Below are positions 1 through 9,177 of a stretch of DNA of 64,000 bases, one piece after another. The notes under the pieces were generated by a model. The model did not search any database, was not told the origin of the DNA, and worked only from the letters and a program-made list of their open reading frames with translations. The translations under genes and the position numbers were made by a program. This DNA is from an uncultured Dyadobacter sp. (GTDB taxonomy: Bacteria; Bacteroidota; Bacteroidia; Cytophagales; Spirosomataceae), in assembly GCF_946482605.1 (NCBI RefSeq), contig NZ_CAMLSE010000036.1:14758-78757 (forward strand). The letters are read 5' to 3'. The first letter of the stretch is position 1. Each line of letters opens with the position of its first letter.

Positions 1-1897
1 GGATCAGAAAGTCATTCCAATTATCAAAGACTGTAAATTGCGCACCCGGTCCTTTGTTGCTCTGATTATATGCCCGGATGGATGCAAGGGTATTCTCAGT
101 GCTATGATAATGGACATCGCAATTCAGCTGCTTTCCTATCGTCGATATACGCTCAATCAGCAAGGGGAATGATGCTTCCATTTCCAATAGGTCGGAACAA
201 ACCACTGAAATGTTTCCAATGGTGCTGAGTGGCTGCATACCGTGGATGAGATAAACGATTTGCGGGCATCTGGCCAACAATGTACGGGACTTTAACCCGG
301 TTACTGAACCATGGTCTTTCTCGCCTTTTTGCTGGCCGATTATTACTTCGTGAATCCTTTTTTCTTCCAATGTATGCTGAATGCCTGATACATAGCTGAC
401 ATCGTAACGAATCAGTGGCGAAACGATCACATCAGTCGCAGCCGCTGTGCTCACCATTTTGTCCTGATATAGTCTCAACCTTCGTTCCTCCGATTCCCGG
501 TCGGCAGTTTCTGAACTGATTACCGAAAGCACGAAAATGTTCTGTTCGTGTTTTCTGGGCTGCATTAACAATGCGAGCTCGATCATCGGATCAATAGTAT
601 CTTCTTTCGAGGCCGCAATCAGGATATTTCGGGCGCCTTCGGTTGTCGCCTGGTTTGAATCTTCGTTGACTTTTCGGGCTAAGGTGACAGCGGCTCGACT
701 GGTCTCGATGGATGCGATCGTGCAGGTGATCAAGATCATAATTAAACACCCATTCAGGACATCTTCGTTTAGCAACCTGATAGGTTCTCCCAGTTCATTC
801 TGGCCGATAATGATATTATAGCCCACTAACACGGTGGCAAGTGTAGCTGCTGCACGAGCTGCACTGAGTCCAAAGATCAACGTGCGCTCGCTACCGTTCA
901 TTTTAAAAGATTTTTGTGTAAGCAATGCGGCCAGCCATTTAGATCCCAAAGCAGCAATAGTCATGATACCGGCAACTTTTAGGGATTCGGCACTCTTGAA
1001 AAGCACCTGGATGTCTACCAGCATACCTACCCCGATCAGAAAGAACGGAATAAAAAGCGCATTGCCGACGAAATCGATCCTGTTCATTAAAGGAGAATGA
1101 TGCGGGATCAGTCTGTTAAGCGCCAGTCCGGAAAGGAACGCGCCGATAATGGGTTCTATTCCAGAAAGTTCGGCCAGGAAGGAACCCAGAAATACCATCG
1201 CGAGTACGAACGTGTATTGCGCGATATTGTCGTCAAAGCGCTTGAAAAACCAGCGGGCTATGACCGGAAACACGAACCAGACGATTAGCGCAAATACGAT
1301 GACGGATACAATCAGCTGGAGCCAGAACGCCTGATTGATTTCACCCTGACTCATTTTGGCAATGACCGCAAGCACCAGCAGAGAAAGGATATCGGTAATG
1401 ATTGTCCCGCCGACAGCGATAATGGCCGCTATCGTTTTGTGTACGTTAAAGCGAGCGGCAACCGGGTAGGAAATGAGCGTGTGTGAAGCGAGCATACTGG
1501 CAAAAAGAATACTTGACATCCAGCTGAAACCAAGCAGGAATTTTGCAGCCGGTGCTGCAATCAGCATAGGCACTGCGAAAGTGAAAATTCCAAAAATCAA
1601 GCTTTTCGAGCTGTTCTTTTTGAATTCCTTCATATCTATTTCCAAAGCTGCCAGAAACATAATGTAGATCAGTCCAACCGTACCGAAAAGGACGATGCTG
1701 CTATCACGCCTGAGCAGGTTGGCGCCATGCTCCCCAACGACAACCCCCGCTAGGATCAAGCCAATCACATAAGGCACCTTGATTTTATTGAGCAGCAACG
1801 GAACGAATAGGATAATAAAAAGTACCAATGAAAATATAAGCACCGGGTTGCTAAGCGGTAGCTCAAACATGCTTTCAGTGTTGAGTAAGATGACCAT
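1..1897 (-). CDS. CPA2-type Na+/H+ antiporter with C-terminal stress-like domain (3' end outside window)
   Basis: This is a membrane antiporter that would exchange Na+ or K+ for H+. The gene is open at the left window edge, so its C-terminus is missing. The N-terminal 400 or so residues form a chain of about 12 hydrophobic segments with CPA2 features, including a conserved GLILAGVVVGEHG-type stretch near residue 50 and the segment around IEPIIGAFLSGLALNR. After the last helix there is a soluble region (ILIAASKEDTIDPMIELAL and following) that resembles a universal-stress or regulatory domain. The start is ATG 1897, with an in-frame ATG at 1870 as alternative. It lies 5 bp after the preceding gene, so it is the distal gene of a leftward operon with a CPA1 antiporter and a lipoprotein. 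Family confidence is high; the transported ion is inferred. Confidence 0.88.
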   Translation of the reverse strand, partial: MVILLNTESMFELPLSNPVLIFSLVLFIILFVPLLLNKIKVPYVIGLILAGVVVGEHGANLLRRDSSIVLFGTVGLIYIMFLAALEIDMKEFKKNSSKSLIFGIFTFAVPMLIAAPAAKFLLGFSWMSSILFASMLASHTLISYPVAARFNVHKTIAAIIAVGGTIITDILSLLVLAVIAKMSQGEINQAFWLQLIVSVIVFALIVWFVFPVIARWFFKRFDDNIAQYTFVLAMVFLGSFLAELSGIEPIIGAFLSGLALNRLIPHHSPLMNRIDFVGNALFIPFFLIGVGMLVDIQVLFKSAESLKVAGIMTIAALGSKWLAALLTQKSFKMNGSERTLIFGLSAARAAATLATVLVGYNIIIGQNELGEPIRLLNEDVLNGCLIMILITCTIASIETSRAAVTLARKVNEDSNQATTEGARNILIAASKEDTIDPMIELALLMQPRKHEQNIFVLSVISSETADRESEERRLRLYQDKMVSTAAATDVIVSPLIRYDVSYVSGIQHTLEEKRIHEVIIGQQKGEKDHGSVTGLKSRTLLARCPQIVYLIHGMQPLSTIGNISVVCSDLLEMEASFPLLIERISTIGKQLNCDVHYHSTENTLASIRAYNQSNKGPGAQFTVFDNWNDFLI

Positions 1898-1902
1898 ATC
1901 GT

Positions 1903-2721
1903 TTATTGTTTGGCGGCGGGGTTTACAGGAGCTTGCCGGTCCAGAATCGTCACCGAACCTTTACGGGCATCATAAAAAGCACTCTTTAGTACGAGCTTGC
2001 CGCTGTCTGCGAGCATCTTAATTTCCGGGCTATTTTGCAGGATTTTTTCGGCTGTAAGTCGTGATTGGCTTTGGGCAATGTTATTTATGAAGTCTTTGTT
2101 GGCAGAAGATCGGTCGGCGAATTCCGGAGCAGATTTTGTAGCCATGGATAATTCGTTTAAAATACTTCCAAAATTGGGCGTCTGCACATTGTCTACCGCT
2201 GCACCTATGATACGGCTACTGCTGCTGGAAAGAATGAGGATGAGCTTGGTGCCGCTGTATTTAACCACATATTCCATCACGGCGATTTGTTTGGAATCAA
2301 TCAGGCAGGCTGGGCTTGATAACTCGACAAACATGGAGCGGCGCAAATCGAATATCTTTTCTACTGACTGATTCAGGTCAATGTCGGTCACGACAAGAAT
2401 TGGCTTTATTCTCGCAAGGCTGTCGGGGACTTTGTTTTGCGAGGTATACACAAACGATGAGTCCTTCAAAAACCGGCGATGGCCCTGCATCAAAGCATTC
2501 AAAACATGCTTCGGTGAATGCTGATATACCGAATCCAAAATCATCGCGAATGTGAGGTTGGTAGAGTCCTTCCCTATGGAGCTGGCGATGCTGTCAGAGA
2601 AAGCCGCCGAAGTGCTATCGGGCCCGGTCGCAGTTTTGCCGCCAGTATTACAGCCAGTAAGCCCGAAAGCCAGGAGAGACAGGATGGTCGCATAGAAAAG
2701 TTGCTTCTTGACGTTTAACAT
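1903..2721 (-). CDS. Lipoprotein with beta-carbonic anhydrase fold lacking all zinc ligands
   Basis: The protein starts at ATG 2721 (an upstream ATG at 2754 is possible). That start gives a lipoprotein signal ending in LTGC. The mature part follows beta-carbonic anhydrases from end to end: GHRRFLKD matches GNRRFVEG, TDIDLNQSVEKIFD matches TCSDSRVPPELIFD, EYVV then LILILSSSSSR matches EYAV then LIVVLGHSGCG, and the tail SGKLVLKSAFYD then GSVTILD matches the usual last strand. The zinc Cys, His and second Cys are replaced (Asp, Ser, Ser), and the dyad Arg is Asn. It should therefore be a catalytically dead, membrane-anchored pseudoenzyme. It sits between two cation/proton antiporters, with 47 bp upstream and 5 bp downstream spacing, which suggests a structural or sensing role in that operon. 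The fold call rests on my own alignment. Confidence 0.75.
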   Translation of the reverse strand: MLNVKKQLFYATILSLLAFGLTGCNTGGKTATGPDSTSAAFSDSIASSIGKDSTNLTFAMILDSVYQHSPKHVLNALMQGHRRFLKDSSFVYTSQNKVPDSLARIKPILVVTDIDLNQSVEKIFDLRRSMFVELSSPACLIDSKQIAVMEYVVKYSGTKLILILSSSSSRIIGAAVDNVQTPNFGSILNELSMATKSAPEFADRSSANKDFINNIAQSQSRLTAEKILQNSPEIKMLADSGKLVLKSAFYDARKGSVTILDRQAPVNPAAKQ

Positions 2722-2768
2722 GGTTTCAAAAATTGGTGCGATTAATGTTGACAATCAAACTGGTTTTG

Positions 2769-4007
2769 CTAGATTTCTTCTGACACGGTTCTTTGCAGAT
2801 AACGCATAATGGGTGTGGCTGTTAGCCCGTGGATTACCACTGAAAGCGCAATGCTCAACGCAACCATCGCCCACAATTCGTCTTGTGAGTTGAAGGCCAT
2901 TTCCTTGAAAGCAAATGCCAGATAAAAAATCGACCCCATCCCGCGGATGCCGAAAAAGCTGATAGCCAGCCTCTCTTTGCGGTGAATGCGTCGACCATGC
3001 AGGCTTATCCATGCCGCTAATGGGCGGACAATCAGCAAAAATCCCACCGAAAACGCTACCATCTGCCAGGTAAGTGCTGTCAGAATACCCATGGCAAGCG
3101 TCCCTCCGAAACCTACCAACAATACAGCGACAAAAAGCCGCTCGATTTGATCTGTAAACTCATGTAGGTCCTGATGATAGTGATGCCCTTTCTCGTAATG
3201 GCGCAGTGTACTTGCACATACAAATGTGGCTATAAACCCGTAACTGTGTGCGGATTCAGCCAGCCCATATACCATCAGGGTGACTGAAATTGCCAGAAAG
3301 CCATCCCGTGTTTTCAGGGCGCTGAATTTTTCAGCGAGCTCAAAAACCAGATAGCCCACCCCCTTTCCGCACACATACCCGATGGCAATGCCTGCTGCGA
3401 TTTGATAGATGACGTGATAGGACATCCAGTAACCTATGGAGGCAGGTTCGCCAGCCGCCATTGCCGCGAGTACAATGGCCAGCCAGGTAAATGGAAATGC
3501 CATTCCATCGTTCATACCTGCTTCACTGGTCAGCGCGAATTTGGTTTCAAACCGGACCTTTTCATTTGGAGGGCCCACCTGCACGTCCGAGGCGAGCACT
3601 GGATCTGTCGGTGCGAGCACTGCACCCAGAAGTACCGCAGCTGGCAGATCGAGATCAAGCAAGTAGAAGCCGACTGCCGTTGAAGTGGCAATACAAATGA
3701 GCATAGCAACCGAAACCAGCCTGAGTGGGGATGACCAGTTCGTAAAAGAGAATGGCCGATCGATCTTGATGCCTGTCCCCATAAGCGATATGATGACAAT
3801 CAGTTCAGTCAGGTGCAAGGTTAGAGACTCATTGTCACCGGGAAGCGGACTGGGCAGGTTGCCGGAAAAAAAGTAGTACAGCAAAAAGCCAGCGAGCATG
3901 TAAAACAGTGAATAGGAAATTCCCGTCTTGTCTGAAATGGCTGGCATCCATGTCATAAGTATGCCCGCTATTCCAATAATCGTAGTTAAGAGAATATAAT
4001 CGTCCAT
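2769..4007 (-). CDS. CPA1 family Na+/H+ antiporter (NhaP-like)
   Basis: This 412-residue integral membrane protein has about 12 hydrophobic segments and should exchange Na+ (or K+) for protons across the inner membrane. The diagnostic CPA1 stretch LLGAVLAPTDPVLASDVQVG (about residues 143-162) carries the Thr-Asp-Pro motif of the ion-binding site. It is followed by a segment with Glu and Asn-Asp (SEAGMNDGMAFPF) that matches the second conserved CPA1 ion-binding motif. There is no long cytoplasmic tail. It is the first gene of a three-gene leftward set with the pseudo-carbonic-anhydrase lipoprotein and a CPA2 antiporter. A start at ATG 4007 fits the first hydrophobic helix. Ion specificity cannot be read from the sequence. 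Confidence 0.92.
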   Translation of the reverse strand: MDDYILLTTIIGIAGILMTWMPAISDKTGISYSLFYMLAGFLLYYFFSGNLPSPLPGDNESLTLHLTELIVIISLMGTGIKIDRPFSFTNWSSPLRLVSVAMLICIATSTAVGFYLLDLDLPAAVLLGAVLAPTDPVLASDVQVGPPNEKVRFETKFALTSEAGMNDGMAFPFTWLAIVLAAMAAGEPASIGYWMSYHVIYQIAAGIAIGYVCGKGVGYLVFELAEKFSALKTRDGFLAISVTLMVYGLAESAHSYGFIATFVCASTLRHYEKGHHYHQDLHEFTDQIERLFVAVLLVGFGGTLAMGILTALTWQMVAFSVGFLLIVRPLAAWISLHGRRIHRKERLAISFFGIRGMGSIFYLAFAFKEMAFNSQDELWAMVALSIALSVVIHGLTATPIMRYLQRTVSEEI

Positions 4008-4114
4008 TTACACTATTTACGTAGAAGGTATACACGAGATCCAGTATCGTAAGCGCGAGGTTGGCGCTCAGGCCGCTTTTAGAATTATGATGCCGCTGTG
4101 CTGGAAGAAACAGT

Positions 4115-4372
4115 CTACGGTTGAGTAGCAATATGGTCAGCGAGGTTGTCGATGAGCTCGTCGCATTTTTGTTCATATTCTGCTTCTCCGACAAGTCCCT
4201 GATTGTGAGCTTTTAGCAACTCATCCAACCTCCATTTGATTTGGGCCGCCGTAGGCTTTTTTGTGCGGATTGAATAGCGCTTGTGATTTTTGCGTCGAAA
4301 TGCCGTTTCGATTTCGAAACAGGCAAAGCCTATCAATGCGATCACTGCCAGTAATATATACATTTGCTTCAC
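4115..4372 (-). CDS. Small membrane-anchored protein with SHOCT-like C-terminus
   Basis: This 85-residue protein has one N-terminal hydrophobic helix (residues 4-22) and a basic linker. It ends in a short helical pair, LDELLKAHNQGLVGEAEYEQKCDEL, which resembles the SHOCT motif (leucine-rich helix, Gly turn, acidic helix). SHOCT motifs usually sit at protein ends and are thought to mediate oligomerisation; the role here is unknown. It lies 107 bp upstream of the CPA1 antiporter and 54 bp downstream of the PRC-barrel gene on the same strand, so it may belong to the same transcript. Confidence 0.6.
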   Translation of the reverse strand: MKQMYILLAVIALIGFACFEIETAFRRKNHKRYSIRTKKPTAAQIKWRLDELLKAHNQGLVGEAEYEQKCDELIDNLADHIATQP

Positions 4373-4426
4373 GTGAGGTTTAATGGATGCAATGATTGTC
4401 TGGAATTAGTCAGGTTTACGGTAATT

Positions 4427-5077
4427 TCAGCAAAGTTCAGTGGCCTGTAAGGGTTGGATGGCCCGGCCGAGATTAATATAAATTGTTCGGTCCGCCCAGC
4501 TGATCCTGGTAACTGCGGCAACGGGTAACAAAATTTCAGTAGAATCGTCAGTTGTCCCTCTCTGGACAACCAAGGAGATAATTTTCCAACCCTCGGTATC
4601 AATGATGAAGTCGGTCAGCTTACCAGAATTTTCCAATGCGCAAATTGTATAGCCGATCACTTCTTTCGAACTTCTCAAATGCTTGTTTGTTCCAACGGGC
4701 GCGCTGAGCTCACTCCTTTGCATATGGTCCCAATGCGAACCTTTGTAAGGAGCAAACCAGTAATTTGCCAATTCGGAGGCGTCATAAAGTCTTGTCTCTT
4801 GCTGACGAAAAACGGGCATATCGTAATCCGGATCCGGGCTACTTCGCAGCTGTTTGAGGGTAAGATCGGTTTGTAGTAACGCTGAATTCCAGTCTGGCTT
4901 AATCTTGGTTTGGGTACTGATCAGAAGGTCCTTTTTCGAAAGCCAAGTCCCCGAATTCACAACCCAATAGCGGATATTCCAGCATAGATCGTCGAAAAAT
5001 ATTTCCTGAATCTTGCCTACCTTACCATCTGTTCCTGCAACCGAGAAACGGGAAAAGTTTTTTAAACCTGTTTGCAT
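4427..5077 (-). CDS. PRC-barrel domain protein (two PRC-like modules)
   Basis: This 216-residue soluble protein has two PRC-barrel-like modules. Residues 8-60 carry FSVAGTDGKVGKIQEIFFDDLCWNIRYWVV, the usual start of a PRC barrel. Residues 125-205 carry a second copy with SSKEVIGYTICALENSGKLTDFIIDTEGWKI. PRC barrels are small beta barrels found in photosynthetic reaction-centre H subunits, RimM and many stress-response proteins, where they bind partners. No enzyme motif is present. The gene is the most upstream member of the leftward cluster of ion-transport genes and is divergent from the BCCT transporter. Its function is unknown beyond a likely scaffold or stress role. Confidence 0.75.
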   Translation of the reverse strand: MQTGLKNFSRFSVAGTDGKVGKIQEIFFDDLCWNIRYWVVNSGTWLSKKDLLISTQTKIKPDWNSALLQTDLTLKQLRSSPDPDYDMPVFRQQETRLYDASELANYWFAPYKGSHWDHMQRSELSAPVGTNKHLRSSKEVIGYTICALENSGKLTDFIIDTEGWKIISLVVQRGTTDDSTEILLPVAAVTRISWADRTIYINLGRAIQPLQATELC

Positions 5078-5243
5078 TACTCAGAAGTTTTTAGATACTA
5101 TATGCCTAGCATAATATTCAATGACTTGGATCAAAAACTCTCCCAAAAACTGTACCCGCATATGACCAAGGCATAGGTTATAAATGCATTTAGATTGTAA
5201 GTTGCTGCATTTAGATTTGTCAGTTGTCTTTTAGTGAGTCGTT

Positions 5244-5266
5244 ATGCCGTAAGGCATTGTTTTTTT
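5244..5266 (+). terminator. Short hairpin with T-tract upstream of the BCCT gene
   Basis: ATGCC (5244-5248) pairs with GGCAT (5253-5257) around a GTAA loop. A run of seven T begins at 5260. It reads as a rho-independent signal in the + direction, yet the gene to its left is on the - strand. It could be a leader attenuator for the transporter, the end of a short RNA, or chance. The stem is only 5 bp. Confidence 0.3.
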
Positions 5267-5289
5267 GACATAAGTGGCGAAACGGTCGG

Positions 5290-7356
5290 ATGACCTCCGT
5301 TAAATTGGTTCCACACGGGGCTCAGTCACTTCAAAATCATCTTATGGCCAAGCATTTACTTCCTCTCACGACTTTTAAAAAAGGAATCACCGTCCCAAGT
5401 CTGGTGTTTATCTTATTGATAACGTTTCTGGCCAGCTTTTTCCCGCAGGTGACCGGGGCAGTTTTGTCGCGGGTGCAGGACTGGATATTTATCAATTTAA
5501 ACTGGGCCTACGTTTGGTCAGTTACGCTATTCGTATTCTTTCTTTTAGCCCTTGCTTTCAGCAAATTCGGCTCAATCACCCTGGGCGATAACGACGCGGC
5601 GCCAGAATATTCATTCTTTTCCTGGATTTCAATGCTCTTTGCCGCTGGAATGGGTATTGGTCTGATGTATTTCAGTGTGTCTGAGCCGATTTCGCACTTT
5701 TCTGACCCTACATTCGGCCAGCTGGACCAGGTTGGGCGGGCAAAGAATGCGCAGCTGTATACGTTTTTCCACTGGGGTATTCATGCCTGGGCCATATACG
5801 GGGTGGTGGGCCTTTCACTGGCCTATTTCACTTACCGATACAAGCTGCCCTTATCGCTCAGGAGCTGCTTTTACCCTTTTCTGAAAGAACGGATCAATGG
5901 GCCAGCCGGCGATGCGATCGACACATTTGCGCTATGCAGCACTTTTTTCGGGATTACAACCACGCTGGGATTTGGAGTGGTACAACTCAACGCAGGGCTG
6001 ATGGAAATAGGTCTGATGAAGCAGACTGGGTTTTCGTCGCAGATTGTGATCGTGCTGGTGATCATGGCCATATCCATTTTTTCAGCTACCACCGGCGTCA
6101 GCAAGGGCGTCAAGTTTCTGAGCCAGTTAAACATCGTAAGCGCAGTAGCGTTAATGTTATTTGTATTGGCATTGGGGCCCACGGTTTTTCTGATGGGCTC
6201 ATTGTCGGAAGGTACCGGTGAATACCTTAACCAGTTCCTGAGCCTGACTTTCAACACCCACGCCTATGAGCCGGAGCGCCAGCCCTGGTATTTTCAATGG
6301 ACTATCTTATACTGGGCCTGGTGGATTTCCTGGGCTCCTTACGTAGGAATCTTCATAGCTGGAATTTCGCGCGGCAGGACGATCCGTGAATTTATCGGCG
6401 CGGTGCTGATCCTTCCTACCGCTTTCAATTTTTTGTGGATGACTGTTTTTGGGAATTCGGCAATCTGGTTTGATCAGCACGAAGCCGCCGGGCAGCTCAG
6501 TAGCATGATAGGGAATGCGGACGAGTTGCTTTTCCGTTTTCTGGAATATCTTCCTGCGCCCGGCGTAAGCAGCAGCCTTGCCATCTTTATCATCTTCGTA
6601 TTCTTTGTCACGTCGGCTGACTCGGGCATTTTTGTCATCAACAGCATCGCCTCCCAAAATGCCGAAAATTCGCCAAAATGGCAGCTAGTATGCTGGGGGA
6701 TGCTGCTGGCGCTGCTGGCGCTGGTCCTTTTGAATGCGGGTGGTTTGCAATCCTTACAGACGATGACGCTGATCACCGCATTGCCTTTTTCGGTGTTGAT
6801 GATCCTGTTTTGTTATTGTCTGGTACGGGCATTGTCGGTCGATAGCCATTATTACACCAAAGAGTTCTCGCCGGCTACCAGTTACTGGTCCGGAGAGTTG
6901 TGGAAGGAGCGGTTGCAAAGAATTGTGTCAGACAAAAGCCCTGAAAATGTGGATCATTTTATAGGTACCACCGTTCGTGGCGCGCTGGACGAACTGGCTG
7001 CCGAACTGAACAGTAAGAATATCAACGCCGAGATCAAGTTTCAGGACGTTCCCGCAGATGTATCGCTAACCGTCCACCACAAACAGATTGAAGATTTTGT
7101 GTATGGCGTTCGCAACCAGGACCGGCTCGTTTCCAGCATTTTGGTCAGAGAGCGAAACGTCCCTACCGTGAACAGAAGCCAGGCTAATTTTCCAATCAGT
7201 TATTTCGGCGACAACAGGCTGGGTTACAATGTGGCGTATTTCACCCAGAAAGAAATAATCGCCGACGTGCTCAAACAATACGAACGTTTTCTGGAATTGT
7301 CCTCGGAGATCAAGAATGAAATATTTACAGATATTGCTTCCAAACGCAGAAGTTGA
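5290..7356 (+). CDS. BCCT family betaine/choline/carnitine transporter
   Basis: This secondary transporter takes up compatible solutes such as glycine betaine, normally coupled to Na+ or H+. It has 12 predicted membrane segments. The glycine-rich motif GMGIGLMYFSVSEP (about residues 120-133) matches the BCCT substrate and cation site, and the signature YWAWWISWAPYVGIFIAGIS is a textbook BCCT motif. After the last helix there is a cytoplasmic C-terminal domain of about 170 residues, longer than in minimal BCCT proteins, which may sense osmotic strength or ions. ATG 5290 is taken as the start; ATG 5344 (MAKHLLPL) would still include all helices. The gene opens a rightward run with potassium-uptake genes, which fits an osmotic-stress role. 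The solute is not determined. Confidence 0.92.
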   Translation: MTSVKLVPHGAQSLQNHLMAKHLLPLTTFKKGITVPSLVFILLITFLASFFPQVTGAVLSRVQDWIFINLNWAYVWSVTLFVFFLLALAFSKFGSITLGDNDAAPEYSFFSWISMLFAAGMGIGLMYFSVSEPISHFSDPTFGQLDQVGRAKNAQLYTFFHWGIHAWAIYGVVGLSLAYFTYRYKLPLSLRSCFYPFLKERINGPAGDAIDTFALCSTFFGITTTLGFGVVQLNAGLMEIGLMKQTGFSSQIVIVLVIMAISIFSATTGVSKGVKFLSQLNIVSAVALMLFVLALGPTVFLMGSLSEGTGEYLNQFLSLTFNTHAYEPERQPWYFQWTILYWAWWISWAPYVGIFIAGISRGRTIREFIGAVLILPTAFNFLWMTVFGNSAIWFDQHEAAGQLSSMIGNADELLFRFLEYLPAPGVSSSLAIFIIFVFFVTSADSGIFVINSIASQNAENSPKWQLVCWGMLLALLALVLLNAGGLQSLQTMTLITALPFSVLMILFCYCLVRALSVDSHYYTKEFSPATSYWSGELWKERLQRIVSDKSPENVDHFIGTTVRGALDELAAELNSKNINAEIKFQDVPADVSLTVHHKQIEDFVYGVRNQDRLVSSILVRERNVPTVNRSQANFPISYFGDNRLGYNVAYFTQKEIIADVLKQYERFLELSSEIKNEIFTDIASKRRS

Positions 7357-7395
7357 CACGTAGTATTGTAACATTCATAACCGTCACTTTCGCAT

Positions 7396-9171
7396 TTGAA
7401 GGCAGAAGAATCCATCATTTATTACCGGAAGCAGCTCGACAGAGTAATGCTCACGATGAGCCTATTGTGCTCGCTGGTGATCCTGTTTCATATTGGCTAT
7501 AACCGGGATGTTCAAGTTGAGCTTGTGATCAACCGCGCGCTTGAGTGGTGCTTTTACTTCTTTGCATTGGCGCTTTCGTTGAAAACGCTCACCGCATTCA
7601 AAAGCCGCTCAGCAATTACACCCCGGGTCAGCGAAGCGATACTATGCTTCTATTTTGTGGCCGTGACCCTGATTGACAACTATCATTTCGCCGGCGCGGC
7701 CGGTACCCAATGGGTAAAGCCAGAATGGATGTATCTGGGCATTTTCTCGGTGCTGGTAGTTGAACTGTCCAAGCAAACGTTGTTTTTTGACCAGTTTTAT
7801 TTCAATCCGACGCTGCTTTTTGTACTCAGTTTTCTGTTGCTGATCCTGATTGGAACCGCGTTATTGCTGCTTCCCAACTCTACCATTTATGGCCAGCTCC
7901 GTTTTGTCGATGCACTTTTTCTAGCCACTAGCAGCGTCTGCATTACCGGGTTGTCCGGCATTGATATAGCCCATGACCTCACGCGTTTCGGGCAGACGGT
8001 CGTGCTAGTGCTCGTGCAGGTGGGCGGGCTGGGCATTATGACCTTTACCGGGTTTTTCGGCTACTTCTTCTCAGGCGGTTTTTCCTACAAAAACCAGCTG
8101 ATGTTTACCGAACTGGTAGGTGAAAGCAAGGTTAGCTCGGTAGTTTCCACTTTATACAAAATCGTTTTCGTAACGTTATTGCTGGAAGCCGCCGGGGGTG
8201 CTATTATCTATTTCACCCTTGATGAAAGCCTTTTCGGCGGCAGCGGTGAAAAGCTGTATGCAACGATTTTTCATGCGATCACTGCCTTCTGCAATGCGGG
8301 ATTTTCCACCCTCAGCGGCGGGCTAAACCATCCTGGCGTAAAGTTTAACTACTCGTTTCAGCTCATTATTATAGGACTCTACATCATGGGCGGACTTGGT
8401 TTCGCAGTCATCTTTAACTATTATGAGCTCATCACCCGCTATGGTGCCGGCTTGTACCGGCGTATTTTTCACGGCAGGCCGATTAAGCACCGCTCGGTAG
8501 TGATTGCTTTTAACTCCAAAATTATTGGGTATACCACGCTTTGGCTGCTAGTGATCGGGTTTGCGATTTGTTTGGTTCTTGAATACAACCACAGCCTGCG
8601 TGAGCACCAGACCGTCTTCGGAAAGACGGTAACAGCGCTTTTCATCGGCAGTAGTCCACGGTCGTCGGGCTTCAATACTGTGCCGATGGAAAACCTGGCA
8701 TTCTCGACGGTCATGTTCATATTTCTGCTGATGTGGATCGGCGCAGCACCCGGGTCGACCGGAGGCGGAATTAAAGTGACGACTTTTGCCGTTGCTGCGC
8801 TTAACATTGCCAGGATTGCCCGGGGAAAAGACCGGATCGAGATTTTCGGGCGGATGATTTCAGAAGATTCGGTCGCAAGGGCGCTGGGTATCATCTCATT
8901 GTCCCTGGCTTACCTGGGATTGTCGATCTTTGCCTTGACGGTGACCGATCCTGAACTAACGCTTCTTTCACTGGCGTTTGAGAGCTTTTCCGCATTTACT
9001 ACTACGGGCCTGAGCCTGGGGGCGACTTCACAGCTGAGCGATGCGGGCAAACTGGTGATTACTATGACGATGTTTATCGGTAGGGTCGGCTCGATGACGC
9101 TGCTGATCGCATTGGTCAAAAAAGCAAAACCTGAGAACTATCGCCTGCCGTCTGAGCAGGTTAATCTGTAA
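7396..9171 (+). CDS. TrkH/KtrB-type potassium channel subunit
   Basis: This is the membrane subunit of a K+ uptake system. From about residue 150 it has the fourfold M1-P-M2 repeats of the TrkH/KtrB superfamily, with selectivity-filter-like turns such as SSVCITGLS, AFCNAGFS, GSSPRSSGFN and FTTTGLS, each with the filter Gly. The N-terminal 150 residues form extra hydrophobic segments. The first in-frame start is TTG 7396; an ATG at 7447 is also plausible and would shorten the leader by 17 residues. The stop lies 6 bp before the TrkA-type gene, so the two are an operon and should form one complex. KtrB versus TrkH cannot be separated by eye. Confidence 0.92.
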   Translation: MKAEESIIYYRKQLDRVMLTMSLLCSLVILFHIGYNRDVQVELVINRALEWCFYFFALALSLKTLTAFKSRSAITPRVSEAILCFYFVAVTLIDNYHFAGAAGTQWVKPEWMYLGIFSVLVVELSKQTLFFDQFYFNPTLLFVLSFLLLILIGTALLLLPNSTIYGQLRFVDALFLATSSVCITGLSGIDIAHDLTRFGQTVVLVLVQVGGLGIMTFTGFFGYFFSGGFSYKNQLMFTELVGESKVSSVVSTLYKIVFVTLLLEAAGGAIIYFTLDESLFGGSGEKLYATIFHAITAFCNAGFSTLSGGLNHPGVKFNYSFQLIIIGLYIMGGLGFAVIFNYYELITRYGAGLYRRIFHGRPIKHRSVVIAFNSKIIGYTTLWLLVIGFAICLVLEYNHSLREHQTVFGKTVTALFIGSSPRSSGFNTVPMENLAFSTVMFIFLLMWIGAAPGSTGGGIKVTTFAVAALNIARIARGKDRIEIFGRMISEDSVARALGIISLSLAYLGLSIFALTVTDPELTLLSLAFESFSAFTTTGLSLGATSQLSDAGKLVITMTMFIGRVGSMTLLIALVKKAKPENYRLPSEQVNL

Positions 9172-9177
9172 TCGAAT

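Noticed and set aside
3835..4194. A - strand frame of 119 codons spanning the CPA1 start and the gap upstream
   Set aside because: It overlaps the antiporter and the SHOCT-like gene in another frame, has no family likeness, and reads as a shadow.
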